Shown: one piece after another, positions 6,937-15,498 of the stretch | Layout: every line of letters begins with the position of its first letter | How positions within the stretch are numbered: the first letter of the stretch is position 1 | Assembly (NCBI RefSeq): GCF_000349325.1 | Contig: NC_020504.1 | Coordinates: 7,288,053 to 7,352,052 of the forward strand | Source: Streptomyces davaonensis JCM 4913 | GTDB lineage: Bacteria > Actinomycetota > Actinomycetes > Streptomycetales > Streptomycetaceae | Direction: 5' to 3' | DNA length: 64,000 nucleotides | Program-made: the position numbers and the translations under genes | Notes under the pieces: generated by a model | What the model saw: only the letters and a program-made list of their open reading frames with translations | The model's database searches: none | What the model was told of the DNA's origin: nothing

Positions 6937-9078
6937 GACCCGTCCCCCAGCCGTACGTCACCTGCCGTCCCGTCGACGGTGAGGCGGGCGCCGACCGGGA
7001 AGCGGTGGACCGCGTCCGCGGCGCCGACGACCGCGGGGAGGTGGAACTCCCTGGCCAGCACGGCCAGATGGGACAGCGGGCTGCCGGTCTGCGCGACCAG
7101 TCCGGTCAGTCCCGGCAGCAGCGGGGCGAGGGCGGGGTCGAGGGTGCGGACGACGAGCACCGGGTCCGGCGGGCGCGGCGCGCTGCCGTCCCACGCCGTA
7201 CCGACCGCGCGCCCGCCGGAGACACCGCGCAGGCCGTCGCCGCGGCCGCTGTTCCGGTCGGCGACGACGAGTCCGCCGTCCGCGAGCCGGAAGGCGTCGG
7301 GGAGCGGGGGAGTGGCGGCGGGCGGTGTACGCCGCGCGAGATCGGCGGGCAGCCCTTCGCCCTGGAGCGCGTCTACCAGCTCCGGCCAGCGGAGCAGCCC
7401 GATCCGCTCCGCGCCGAGACCGGCCCGCCGCGCGACCTCCCGCACCAGCCGGATCTGGAGCTCCTGTATCCAGCGGATGCGCAGGCGCAGGGCTTCTCGG
7501 GGCGGGAGGGCGGCGGGGGAGGTGGTTCGGGCGGGGAGGCGGTCCTTGCCGGGATCGGAGCCGTGGCGCGTGCTCATGCCGTCCTGGCCGGGGAGCGCCG
7601 TCGCCGGGGCTTGTTCCGGCTGGGCCGTCGGCAGGTGGACGTCGTGCAGCAGGCTCGGTGCCGTCAGGGCGAGGACCACCGGATCCGTGGCGACGATCCG
7701 CTCGTCGGGCACCCCGCGCGCGCGGGCCGCCGCGAGGGCGGCCAGGGCCGTGCCCGCGGCCGTGCGGCCTGTCGGGGACTCGCGCAGAAGGGCGCCCGCG
7801 AGGGCCTCCTGGGCATGCAGCGAGACCAGGGCCCGGCGGGTCCAGCGCAGCTCGTCGGTGAGGGCGGCCGAGGAGAGGCCGGCCGGTCCCGGTACCTCGG
7901 CCAGCCGCCGGTCCACGTCCGCCACGAGGTCCGTGGCCAGTCCGGGCAGCGCGGCGCCGAGGCGGCCCACCCGCCAGGCCGCCGCGAGCCGGCGCGCCCC
8001 CGGCGCCGGGTTTGAGCAGTGCCAGCCACCGGTGCTTCGGCGGCACCGCGCCGAGCAGCCGCAGATCACCGGCCGCGCGCCCGCCGACGGCTCGGACCAC
8101 CGGCGCCGCCCGCAGCAGTCGGCGCGGCGCGGTGCCGCCGATGTCCAGCGCGGCGGCGAGACCGTGGGCCATCGGTGCCAGCCACAGGTCCTCCTCCAGC
8201 GGCTGGAGCTGGTCCGGCAGCGTCTCCGCGACCGGCCCGGGCCCCAGCAGCCGCGCCCGGCGGACCGGCCGTGCCGCCATCGCCGTGATCGGGCGGCTCT
8301 GGAACAGCCACAGTCGGCCGTCCGCATCGAAGCCGAACTCGATGTCCTGCGGCCCGCCGAACACCCGCCGGGCCTGCCGGGCCAGCCGGGCCAGCCGGAA
8401 CAGCTCACCCCGCGTGAGCAGCGCGTCGGCGTCGGCGGGCTCGGTGCGCAGCACTCGCCCGCGCCCGCTCAGCCGGTAGTTCGTGCCTGCCTGCGCCCCG
8501 CTGACCAGGCTGTCCGGCCCGCCGCGCACCGCGCTGACCAGCATCCGGTCGGCCCGTCCCTCGACGGGGTCGGCACCGAACATCACGCCGCCGACCCGGG
8601 CGATGAGCATCGGCTGGACCAGCACCGCCATCGGCGCGACCGACCCGTCCGGCCTGCGCGCCGAGTCCAGCACGGTCCGCACGGCCGTACGGAAGTCCCG
8701 CCAGCCCCGCACATCGAGCACCGAGGCGAACTGGCCCGCGAGCGAGGACTCCTCCGTGTCCTCCTGCGGCGAGGAGGAGCGCACGACCAGTGCGCGGCTG
8801 CCGCCGTCGGACAGCTCCTGCCAGGCCCGGCGCAGGGAATGCGGGTCGCCTTCCGCTCTGTACGGGATCACGAAGCCGGGGAGCACCGGCAGTCCGGCCC
8901 CGGCCGCGCGGGCGAGATTCGCGGCCTTGGACCCGGCCTTGGCCGTCACGGCGGCGAGAGGCTGTTCCAGCGGGACGGTGGCCGGGCCGTACGTCTGTGT
9001 CAGACCGAGGGCCACCTCGCCCCGGGGCTCATCCCCGTCGCGTGCACCTTCTCCGTGACGTTCGTCGAGCGTCGTCAT
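6933..9078 (-). pseudogene. PEP-utilising / rifampin-phosphotransferase-like protein, frameshifted
   Basis: The N-terminal half (from ATG 9076-9078, GGAGGG ribosome site) is an ATP-grasp PPDK-type domain: AGSKAANLARAAGAGLPVLPGF, VVRSSSPQEDTEESSLAGQF, ADPVEGRADRMLVSA, DIEFGFDADGRLWLFQSRPI. The C-terminal half ends in the swivelling histidine domain GSPLSHLAVLAREFHLPAVVG, with the phosphorylated His expected in LSH. The two halves are in different frames. The switch is at a C5 run (G5 on the coding strand) at 7997-8001, near residue 359; removing one base restores one frame of about 714 codons. Relatives transfer phosphate between ATP, a His and a substrate. Either the gene is recently broken or the base is a sequencing error. 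The stop is still coupled to the membrane partner gene. Confidence 0.8.
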
Positions 9079-9275
9079 CGAGCACCCTCCAGGACCGGCC
9101 GCCAACAGGGGGGACGCGCGGGGTGGGCCCTGCGCCTGACGGCGGAACGAAGGATGGGACGGACCACTGCCGGCCCGTGTGGACACGACAGAGATACGCC
9201 TCCTGCTCCGATGATCCCACTGCTGTTCCGATCCATGTAGCCCGGAAGCCACTTTTCGGACACATCGGAGAAGAT

Positions 9276-10697
9276 TTACGGATCCGGAAACGTTGCGCAG
9301 AGCGCGTCCAGCGCCACCGCATAGGCGTGCTCGGAGGGGGTTGCATACCCCACGACCAACCCGTCATAGGCCGCTACGGCGGGCTCCGCGGCCCCCGGAT
9401 GCCGGAACGCGGCGAGCCCGTCCAGGGCCACCCCGGCCCGCTCGGCCCGCGCGACGGTGGCCGCCTCGGTGCCGGGCGGCAACCGCAGCACCGCGTGCAG
9501 CCCGGCCGCCACCCCGGTGACCTCGATGTGCGGCGCCCGCTCGGCCAGCGCGGCCACGAGCCGGTCCCGGCGGCCGCGGTACCGCTGCCGCATCCGCCGC
9601 ACATGACGGTCGTACGACCCGCGCGCGATGAAGTCGGCGAGGCTCAGCTGGTCCAGGACGCTCGCCCAGGCCTCCCGCTCGCCCTTGGCCGCGAGCACGC
9701 CCTCGACGTACCGCTCGGGCAGGACCATCCAGCCCAGCCGCACCGCCGGGGACAGGCTCTTGCTCACCGAGCCGACGAAGATCACCCGCTCGGGGTCGAG
9801 TCCCTGGACGGCTCCGACGGGCTTGCGGTCGTAGCGGAACTCCCCGTCGTAGTCGTCCTCCACGATCACCGCGTCACGCGCGCGTGCCCAGTCGATCACG
9901 GCGGCGCGGCGGGCGGCGTGCAGCGGGCCGCCCGTCGGGAACTGGTGCGCGGGGGTGAGCAGGACGCCCCGCTCGCGGCCCAGCCGGTCGATCCGGGCGC
10001 CGTCCTCGTCCAGGGGCAGCGGTACGGTCCGCACTCCCGCGCGGGTGAGCAGTTCCCGGTGGAAGGGCAGCCCGTACGCCTCCACGGCCAGCGGACTGCG
10101 CAGCACCCGCCCCTCGAACAGCAGCCGCAGCGCGTGCGCGAAGCCGGAGCAGATGACGATCCGGTCCGGGTCGCAGCGGACGCCACGCGCGCGGGGGAGG
10201 TACTCCGCGAGCGCCTCCCGCAGCTCCACGCGCCCGGCCGGATCACCGGGCCCGAACACCTCGTTCGGCGCCTGCTGAAGGGCCCGCCGGTAGGAGGCGA
10301 GCCACTCCCCGCGCGGGAAGCCCGAGACATCCGGGGTGCCCTGACGCAGGTTGTGCCGCGGGCCACGCGCGCGTGGAGGAGTCTTCCCGGGCACTTTCCC
10401 GGCGTGTCGCGGCGGCTCGGCCCGTTCGGCGACCCGGGTGCCCGAGCCCTGCCGGGCGGTCAGCCAGCCCTCGGCGACCAGCTCCGCGTACGCGTCGGCC
10501 ACCGTGTTCCGTGCGACGCCCAGGTCGGCGGCGAGGGAACGGTACGGCGGCAGCCGGGTGCCGGGGGCGAGTCTGCCGCCGCGCACGGCGTCGCGCAGGG
10601 CGTGGATCAGAGCGGCCCGTCTGCCGCCCGGCCCGGACAGCTCCAGATGCAGATCCGCGCCGATGCGCTCCGCGGAATTGACCCATGATTCGGACAC
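9276..10697 (-). CDS. MocR/PdxR-type regulator (GntR HTH + aminotransferase domain)
   Basis: This 473-aa protein has an N-terminal winged helix (LAPGTRLPPYRSLAADLGVA then RNTVADAYAELVAEGWL) joined to a fold-type I aminotransferase domain. The PLP lysine is in SVSKSLSPAVRLGW near residue 313, and an EDDYDGEFRYDR segment precedes it. MocR proteins use PLP as an effector-binding cofactor rather than for catalysis. The GTG at 10695-10697 starts it. It is divergent from the AhpD-like gene 47 bp away, so that gene is the likely target. Confidence 0.9.
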   Translation of the reverse strand: MSESWVNSAERIGADLHLELSGPGGRRAALIHALRDAVRGGRLAPGTRLPPYRSLAADLGVARNTVADAYAELVAEGWLTARQGSGTRVAERAEPPRHAGKVPGKTPPRARGPRHNLRQGTPDVSGFPRGEWLASYRRALQQAPNEVFGPGDPAGRVELREALAEYLPRARGVRCDPDRIVICSGFAHALRLLFEGRVLRSPLAVEAYGLPFHRELLTRAGVRTVPLPLDEDGARIDRLGRERGVLLTPAHQFPTGGPLHAARRAAVIDWARARDAVIVEDDYDGEFRYDRKPVGAVQGLDPERVIFVGSVSKSLSPAVRLGWMVLPERYVEGVLAAKGEREAWASVLDQLSLADFIARGSYDRHVRRMRQRYRGRRDRLVAALAERAPHIEVTGVAAGLHAVLRLPPGTEAATVARAERAGVALDGLAAFRHPGAAEPAVAAYDGLVVGYATPSEHAYAVALDALCATFPDP

Positions 10698-10744
10698 GAA
10701 AATGCACCCTACAGGGGGTCTTTCGGGGCCGTAGGTTATGAGTC
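10698..10744. promoter_or_regulatory. compact divergent promoter region between mocR and ahpD-like genes
   Basis: Only 47 bp separate the divergent starts. On the plus strand a TAGGTT hexamer lies a few bases before the ATG at 10745, which would give a very short leader or a leaderless transcript. Both promoters must overlap here, so the MocR protein probably controls both genes from one site. Confidence 0.4.
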
Positions 10745-11227
10745 ATGACGATGAACACGCTGCTCGACGCCAAGGCCCCCCGGATGAACTTCGCCAAGAC
10801 CGCCCCGAAGATCAACCGCGCCGTCGTCGCCTTCGACGCCGCCGCCCGAGAGGGCCTGGACCCGACGCTGGTCGAGCTCATCCAGATCCGTGCCTCGCTG
10901 CTCAACAACTGCGCGTACTGCCTGCACATGCACACCAACGACGCCCGCAAGGCCGGTGAGACCGAGGACCGGCTGCACCTGGTCGCGGTCTGGCGCGAGG
11001 CCCGCCACTTCTTCACCGAGAAGGAGCAGGCGGCCCTGGCCCTGACCGAGGCGGTCACCCTGGTCTCCGACGCTGGCGTCCCGGACGCCGTCTACGCCGA
11101 GGCGGCGGACCGGTTCGACGAGACCGAGCTGGCTCACGTGCTGGCCCTGATCCTCACGATCAACACCTGGAACCGCATGGCCCTGGCGGTGGGCAAGGTG
11201 GCGGGGACGGACGAGCGGCAGGGCTGA
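10745..11227 (+). CDS. AhpD-like carboxymuconolactone decarboxylase family protein
   Basis: This 160-aa protein carries the AhpD core: LIQIRASLLNNCAYCLHMHTNDARKAG, with the CxxC pair and downstream His. The rest (EKEQAALALTEAVTLV, LILTINTWNRMAL) fits the CMD fold. Such proteins reduce peroxides through the CxxC pair or have related redox roles. The likely control is by the divergent MocR regulator. It converges on gltD with no long spacer. Confidence 0.88.
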   Translation: MTMNTLLDAKAPRMNFAKTAPKINRAVVAFDAAAREGLDPTLVELIQIRASLLNNCAYCLHMHTNDARKAGETEDRLHLVAVWREARHFFTEKEQAALALTEAVTLVSDAGVPDAVYAEAADRFDETELAHVLALILTINTWNRMALAVGKVAGTDERQG

Positions 11228-11246
11228 ACCCGCCCGGGCCGTGCGC

Positions 11247-12734
11247 TCAGGCCGTCATGGGGCGGTCGTACGGCGAGATCGGCGCCGGCAGGCGTGAGCT
11301 TCCCGTCAGCCGGCGGTCGACGGCGGCCGCCACCGCCCGGCCCTCGGCGATCGCCCACACGACGAGCGACTGCCCCCGGGCGGCGTCCCCGGCCGCGAAG
11401 ACTCCGGGGACGTTCGTGGCGAACTCGGCGTCCCGGGCGATCGTCCCCCGGGGCTCCAGCTCGACCCCCAACTGCCCGATCAGCCCGTCCTCCCGGTCCG
11501 GCCCGGAGAACCCGAGCGCGAGCAGCACGAGTTCGGCCGGAATCGCCCGACCCGTGCCGGGCCTGGGCCGCCGTTTCGAGTCGACCTCGACCAGGTGCAG
11601 CCACCGTACCCGCCCGTCCTGGTCCCCCGTGAAGCGCAGCGTGGACGCCGCGAACAGCCGCGCGTCGGCGTCCGCGGCGGGCGCCGTCCCCAGCTCCCCC
11701 GCCTCCTCATGGGCCGCCGAGAGCCGGTAGACCTTCGGGTACGTCGGCCAGGGCTCGGTGTCCTCGTCGCGCTCGGCGCCGGGCTGGGCGTAGATGTCGA
11801 GCTGGGTCACCGAAGCGGCGCCCTCCCGGACGGCCGTGCCCAGACAGTCGGCGCCGGTGTCACCGCCGCCCACGATGACGACGTGCTTCCCGGCGGCGGA
11901 CAGCGGCGAGGTCTCGATGTCCCCCTCGCACACCCGGTTGGCCAGCGGCAGATACTCCATCGCCTGATGGATCCCGGTCAGCTCCCGCCCCGGCACGTCC
12001 AGCTCACGCCACGCGGTCGCCCCCGTGGCGATCACGAGCGCGTCGTAGCGCGCCCGCAGTTCCGCGGCCCCGATGTCCCGCCCGACCGCCGCGGACGTAC
12101 GGAACTTGGTCCCCTCGGCCCGCATCTGCCCCACGCGCCGCTCCAGTTGCCCCTTCTCCATCTTGAACTCGGGGATGCCGTACCGCAGCAGCCCGCCGAT
12201 CCGGTCGTCCTTCTCGAACACGGCGACCGTGTGCCCGGCCCGGGTCAGCTGCTGGGCCGCCGCGAGCCCCGTGGGCCCCGACCCGATCACCGCGACGGTC
12301 CGTCCCGACAGCCGGTCCGGCGGACGGGGCGGGGCGAACCCCAGCTCCCAGGCGCGGTCGGCGATGGCGCACTCGACGTTCTTGATGGTGACCGCGGGCT
12401 GATTGATGGCGAGCACACATCCCGCCTCGCACGGCGCCGGGCACAACCGCCCGGTGAACTCGGGGAAGTTGTTGGTGGCGTGCAGCCGGTCGGCGGCTGT
12501 CCGCCAGTCCTCCCGGGACACCAGGTCGTTCCACTCGGGGATCAGATTGCCGAGCGGACAGGCGTCGTGGCAGAACGGTACGCCGCAGTCCATGCACCGG
12601 TCGGCCTGTTTGCTCACGATGGGCAGCAGCGCCCCGGGGACATAGACCTCGTCCCAGTCCCTGACCCGCTCCTCGACCGGGCGACGGGGCCAGTCCTGGC
12701 GAGGAGTGGTCATGAATCCCTTGGGATCGGCCAT
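11247..12734 (-). CDS. gltD: glutamate synthase small subunit (NADPH-dependent)
   Basis: At 495 aa this is a full-length GltD-type flavoprotein. The N-terminal Fe-S region has CMDCGVPFCHDACPLGNLIP and GRLCPAPCEAGC. The FAD site is VAVIGSGPTGLAAAQQL and the NADPH site is VVIVGGGDTGADCLGTA, and the C-terminal GVFAAGDAARGQSLVVWAI binds FAD. It feeds electrons from NADPH to the GltB large subunit to make glutamate from glutamine and 2-oxoglutarate. No gltB lies in this window, so it may be a paralogue that serves a distant GltB or another partner. Confidence 0.92.
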   Translation of the reverse strand: MADPKGFMTTPRQDWPRRPVEERVRDWDEVYVPGALLPIVSKQADRCMDCGVPFCHDACPLGNLIPEWNDLVSREDWRTAADRLHATNNFPEFTGRLCPAPCEAGCVLAINQPAVTIKNVECAIADRAWELGFAPPRPPDRLSGRTVAVIGSGPTGLAAAQQLTRAGHTVAVFEKDDRIGGLLRYGIPEFKMEKGQLERRVGQMRAEGTKFRTSAAVGRDIGAAELRARYDALVIATGATAWRELDVPGRELTGIHQAMEYLPLANRVCEGDIETSPLSAAGKHVVIVGGGDTGADCLGTAVREGAASVTQLDIYAQPGAERDEDTEPWPTYPKVYRLSAAHEEAGELGTAPAADADARLFAASTLRFTGDQDGRVRWLHLVEVDSKRRPRPGTGRAIPAELVLLALGFSGPDREDGLIGQLGVELEPRGTIARDAEFATNVPGVFAAGDAARGQSLVVWAIAEGRAVAAAVDRRLTGSSRLPAPISPYDRPMTA

Positions 12735-12850
12735 GGCCGTCTCCCTTGCGTGCGGGGTGGGGCCGCGCGTCGTCGAACGCGTCGTCCGGCGGCACTCTTC
12801 CGGCCACGATACGTCTCATTCGCCCCTTGCGCTTTTCCTCGGTTTTTCGC

Positions 12851-13330
12851 TCAGGTAAGCGCCAGCACGTAGGAGACGGCGGCGGCGGACGAGGCGACCA
12901 TGCGCACGTGGTTCCAGGCCGTCCACTCGCGCACATACGTGGTCCAGTACGCGGTGGCCTCGGACGTACCCGCCTCCACCTTCATCAGCGCGTCGTTGCG
13001 GGGCACGTTGGCGACCATGGTCACGCCGAACGAACCGAACAGATACAGCGCGCTGCCCAGCAACAGCTCCACGGTCCCCTCGTCCGGCCACAGCACGAAC
13101 GTCACCACCGCGAGCACCGCGCACAGCACGGCGGAACCGATGAACACGATCATGAACGCGGGGGTCACGGCGGCCACGTTGATCGCCTGCATCGCCGCGA
13201 CGCCCTGCGCGGGCGGCAGTGCGGCGAGCCCCTTCATCACGAAGGTCGAGAACGCGCAGAACACGCCGGCCACCAGACCGGTCCCCAGCACACCCAGCAC
13301 GGTCAGTACGAAGTACGGCCCATCGATCAT
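12851..13330 (-). CDS. DUF1772 integral membrane protein
   Basis: This 159-aa protein has four hydrophobic helices (LTVLGVLGTGLVAGVFCAF; MIVFIGSAVLCAVLAVVTFV; LLLGSALYLFGSFGVTMV; VASSAAAVSYVLAL) and the NVPRN/W..Y..EWTAWNHVR pattern of the DUF1772 (anthrone oxygenase-like) family. GTG at 13331-13333 and ATG at 13328-13330 are adjacent start choices; I use the ATG. Function is unproved in most bacteria. Confidence 0.8.
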   Translation of the reverse strand: MIDGPYFVLTVLGVLGTGLVAGVFCAFSTFVMKGLAALPPAQGVAAMQAINVAAVTPAFMIVFIGSAVLCAVLAVVTFVLWPDEGTVELLLGSALYLFGSFGVTMVANVPRNDALMKVEAGTSEATAYWTTYVREWTAWNHVRMVASSAAAVSYVLALT

Positions 13331-13485
13331 CACAACCTCAACTCCCCATCGCCGCCGGGGATCCTTCCCGGCACCACCTGACACCACAAGTGAATTCCCC
13401 TGAGCGGCCGTATCCCATGGCCGATCGGCGCGGGGCCATAAGCGAGAGTCCAGCTCGGAGGGGGTGCGGTCGTGAGCCGGCGCTC

Positions 13486-14181
13486 TCAGCCCGCCTCCGC
13501 CTCGGGCTCGCGCCAGCCTCTCAGCACCGCCTCCACCCCCGCCGCGATCCGCCGCCGGGCCTCGTTCCTGGGCACCCCGCTCATCAGCAGGTGGTCGTAC
13601 GGCGTGTCCAGATGCCGTACGGACGCGGCGACCGCCGAGGTCACGGCGGCCTCGGACAGCGCGCGCCCCGCCGCGCTCCGGCCGACCCGCCCGCTGCCCC
13701 GCACCGAGGCGTGCGCGGCGGTCGCGGCGGCCCGGTCCGCCGGGCAGCCCGGGAACAGTCGCCGTATCTCCGCCGCGAACGCCTGCGTGAACCGCGCGTC
13801 CTCGGCGGCTCTGCGCCGCGCGTCCCGCTGCCGTCGGCGCCGTCTGGCCTCGGCGTCCGCGAGGCAGCGCGCCTCGGCGCGGGCCAGCCCCGCCTCCTCG
13901 ACGAGGACGCCCTGCCGCTCGTAGCGCCCCTTGCGCCGGTTGAACCGCACCACCACCGCCGACAGCGTGCTCTCCTCCCGGGACCGGCGGGTCAGCGCGG
14001 TGTCGCCGCGCGGCAGGAACACCAGATGCCCGAGGTCCGCGCAGTCCAGGCACCGCGGCGCCCCGTCCTCCAGCACCAGCAGCGACACCGGCCCGCCCCG
14101 GCACTCGGCACAGTGCCGTCGCCGCAGCGGCTGGACGACGAGAAGTCCGGTGCGGTGCGGGGGAGTTGCCAGGTGTGCCAT
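13486..14181 (-). CDS. DUF2293 domain protein with N-terminal zinc-ribbon-like region
   Basis: This 231-aa protein begins with a Cys-rich region (RRHCAECRGGPVSLL then CLDCADLGH), followed by an Arg/Ala-rich helix (AEARRRRRQRDARRRAAEDA) and the DUF2293 domain (RLFPGCPADRAAATAAHAS, GSGRVGRSAAGRAL, YDHLLMSG). The basic helix suggests nucleic-acid contact, but that is inference. The ATG at 14179-14181 is chosen because the Cys region follows at once; upstream extension would run into the divergent gene. Confidence 0.78.
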   Translation of the reverse strand: MAHLATPPHRTGLLVVQPLRRRHCAECRGGPVSLLVLEDGAPRCLDCADLGHLVFLPRGDTALTRRSREESTLSAVVVRFNRRKGRYERQGVLVEEAGLARAEARCLADAEARRRRRQRDARRRAAEDARFTQAFAAEIRRLFPGCPADRAAATAAHASVRGSGRVGRSAAGRALSEAAVTSAVAASVRHLDTPYDHLLMSGVPRNEARRRIAAGVEAVLRGWREPEAEAG

Positions 14182-14242
14182 ACCCGGTTCATTCCCCCCG
14201 AGGTGCACGGGCACCACCCCCGGCGCCGGGCGCTGACGCATC

Positions 14243-14884
14243 ATGGGCCGTGTGCGACTCGAAGCGATCACCTGGGACCGGCTCGGCGACCTCCTCGCCG
14301 AGCGGCTGCTCGACCTCAAGCCCGCCGACGGCAGTCCCTGGCCGCGCATCGCCTTCGACGGCGCCCCGGCCGCCCGCCCGGGAGACCTCGCGGAACGCGT
14401 CGGCGAGGCCCTGCGCACCCGCGGCCGCCCCTCGCTCGCCGTCGGCGCCGAGGGCTTCCTGCGCCCCGCCTCGCTCCGACTGGAACACGGCCGCCGGGAC
14501 GTCGAGGCGTACTACGACGGCTGGTTGGACACCGGCGCCCTGTGGCGCGAGGTCTTCGGTCCCCTCGAACCCGGCGGCGACGGCCGCGTCCTGCCCGACC
14601 TGTGGGACCCGGTCACCGACCGGGCCACCCGCAGCCCCTACGTCCCGCTCCCGCCCGGCGGCGCCCTGTTGCTGCACGGCCCCCTCCTCCTTCGGCACTG
14701 GTTCCCCTTCGACCTGACCGTCCACGTCCGCCTCTCCGCGGGCGCCCTGCGCCGCCGCACCCCCGAGGCCGACCACTGGACCCTCCCCGCCTTCGAGCGC
14801 TACGAGGACGAGACCGACCCGGCCACTGCCGCCGATGTCCTGGTCCGCGCCGACGACCCCCGCCACCCCGCCTGGAACGGCTGA
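14243..14884 (+). CDS. uridine kinase-like P-loop-fold protein
   Basis: This 213-aa protein follows the pattern of actinobacterial uridine-kinase-like proteins: an N-terminal beta strand and loop (IAFDGAPAARPGDLAERV), RPSLAVGAEGFLRPASLRLEHG, YYDGWLDTGALWREV, and LLLHGPLLLRHWFPFDLTVHV. The expected Walker A GK(S/T) is absent; the loop reads GAPAARPG. So nucleotide binding may be altered or lost. The ATG at 14243 or a GTG three codons in could be the start. Confidence 0.78.
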   Translation: MGRVRLEAITWDRLGDLLAERLLDLKPADGSPWPRIAFDGAPAARPGDLAERVGEALRTRGRPSLAVGAEGFLRPASLRLEHGRRDVEAYYDGWLDTGALWREVFGPLEPGGDGRVLPDLWDPVTDRATRSPYVPLPPGGALLLHGPLLLRHWFPFDLTVHVRLSAGALRRRTPEADHWTLPAFERYEDETDPATAADVLVRADDPRHPAWNG

Positions 14885-15020
14885 CCGCGCGGTCCGGCAG
14901 GTCCCGAGATACCGCCCTCCTCTGAGGTGCGCTCGCCGTTCGGCGCGGCGAGAATGTAGGGCGCCGGGACTAGCGGTGCGTCCTGCGCCGCGCCGGCCGT
15001 CCGGCATCGGGAGGTACTCC

Positions 15021-15449
15021 ATGACCACTGCCGGAGACATCATGCACCGCGGCGCCCAGTGGATCCCGGCGCACGAGACCCTGGACCGTGCCGCCCAGCT
15101 GATGCGTGACCTCGGCGTCGGCGCCCTGCCCATCGGTGACTCGAACGACCGGCTCTGCGGCATCCTCACCGACCGCGACATCGTCGTCGGCTGCGTGGCC
15201 ATGGGACACGACCCGGCCAAGGTGACCGCAGGCGAGATGGCCCAGGGCACACCGCGCTGGGTGGCCTCGGACGCCGACGTCGGCGAGGTGCTCCAGGTGA
15301 TGCAGGATCACCAGATCCGCCGACTGCCCGTCATCGAGAACAAGCGGCTGGTCGGCATGATCAGCGAGGCCGACCTGGCCCAGCACCTGACGGAGGACCA
15401 GATCGCGTCGTGGGCCGAGAGCGTCTACGCCAGGACCGCGGGGCGCTGA
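15021..15449 (+). CDS. tandem CBS-domain protein
   Basis: This 142-aa protein consists of two CBS repeats: AGDIMHRGAQWIPAHETL...GALPIGDSNDRLCGILTDRDIV and VLQVMQDHQIRRLPVIENKRLVGMISEADLA. It resembles mycobacterial hypoxic response protein 1. CBS pairs bind adenosine nucleotides and sense energy state, usually as dimers. The start has a GGGAGG site 8 nt upstream. It stands alone and converges on corA across a hairpin terminator. Confidence 0.9.
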   Translation: MTTAGDIMHRGAQWIPAHETLDRAAQLMRDLGVGALPIGDSNDRLCGILTDRDIVVGCVAMGHDPAKVTAGEMAQGTPRWVASDADVGEVLQVMQDHQIRRLPVIENKRLVGMISEADLAQHLTEDQIASWAESVYARTAGR

Positions 15450-15470
15450 GCGGAACGCATCGTGCGGAGT

Positions 15471-15494
15471 GCGTCCCCGCCGCGGCGGGGACGC
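15471..15494. terminator. bidirectional hairpin terminator between CBS gene and corA
   Basis: A perfect inverted repeat (GCGTCCCCGC at 15471-15480 and its complement at 15485-15494, loop CGCG) lies between the two convergent stops. It can end transcription from both sides. Confidence 0.75.
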
Positions 15495-15498
15495 CCCC

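Noticed and set aside
5980..9240. 1086-aa plus-strand ORF across 6.0-9.2 kb
   Set aside because: It spans two real minus-strand genes; the product is Arg/Pro/Gly-rich without motifs.
13219..14925. 568-aa plus-strand ORF across 13.2-14.9 kb
   Set aside because: It conflicts with the DUF2293 gene on the other strand and the uridine-kinase-like gene in another frame; product is low-complexity.
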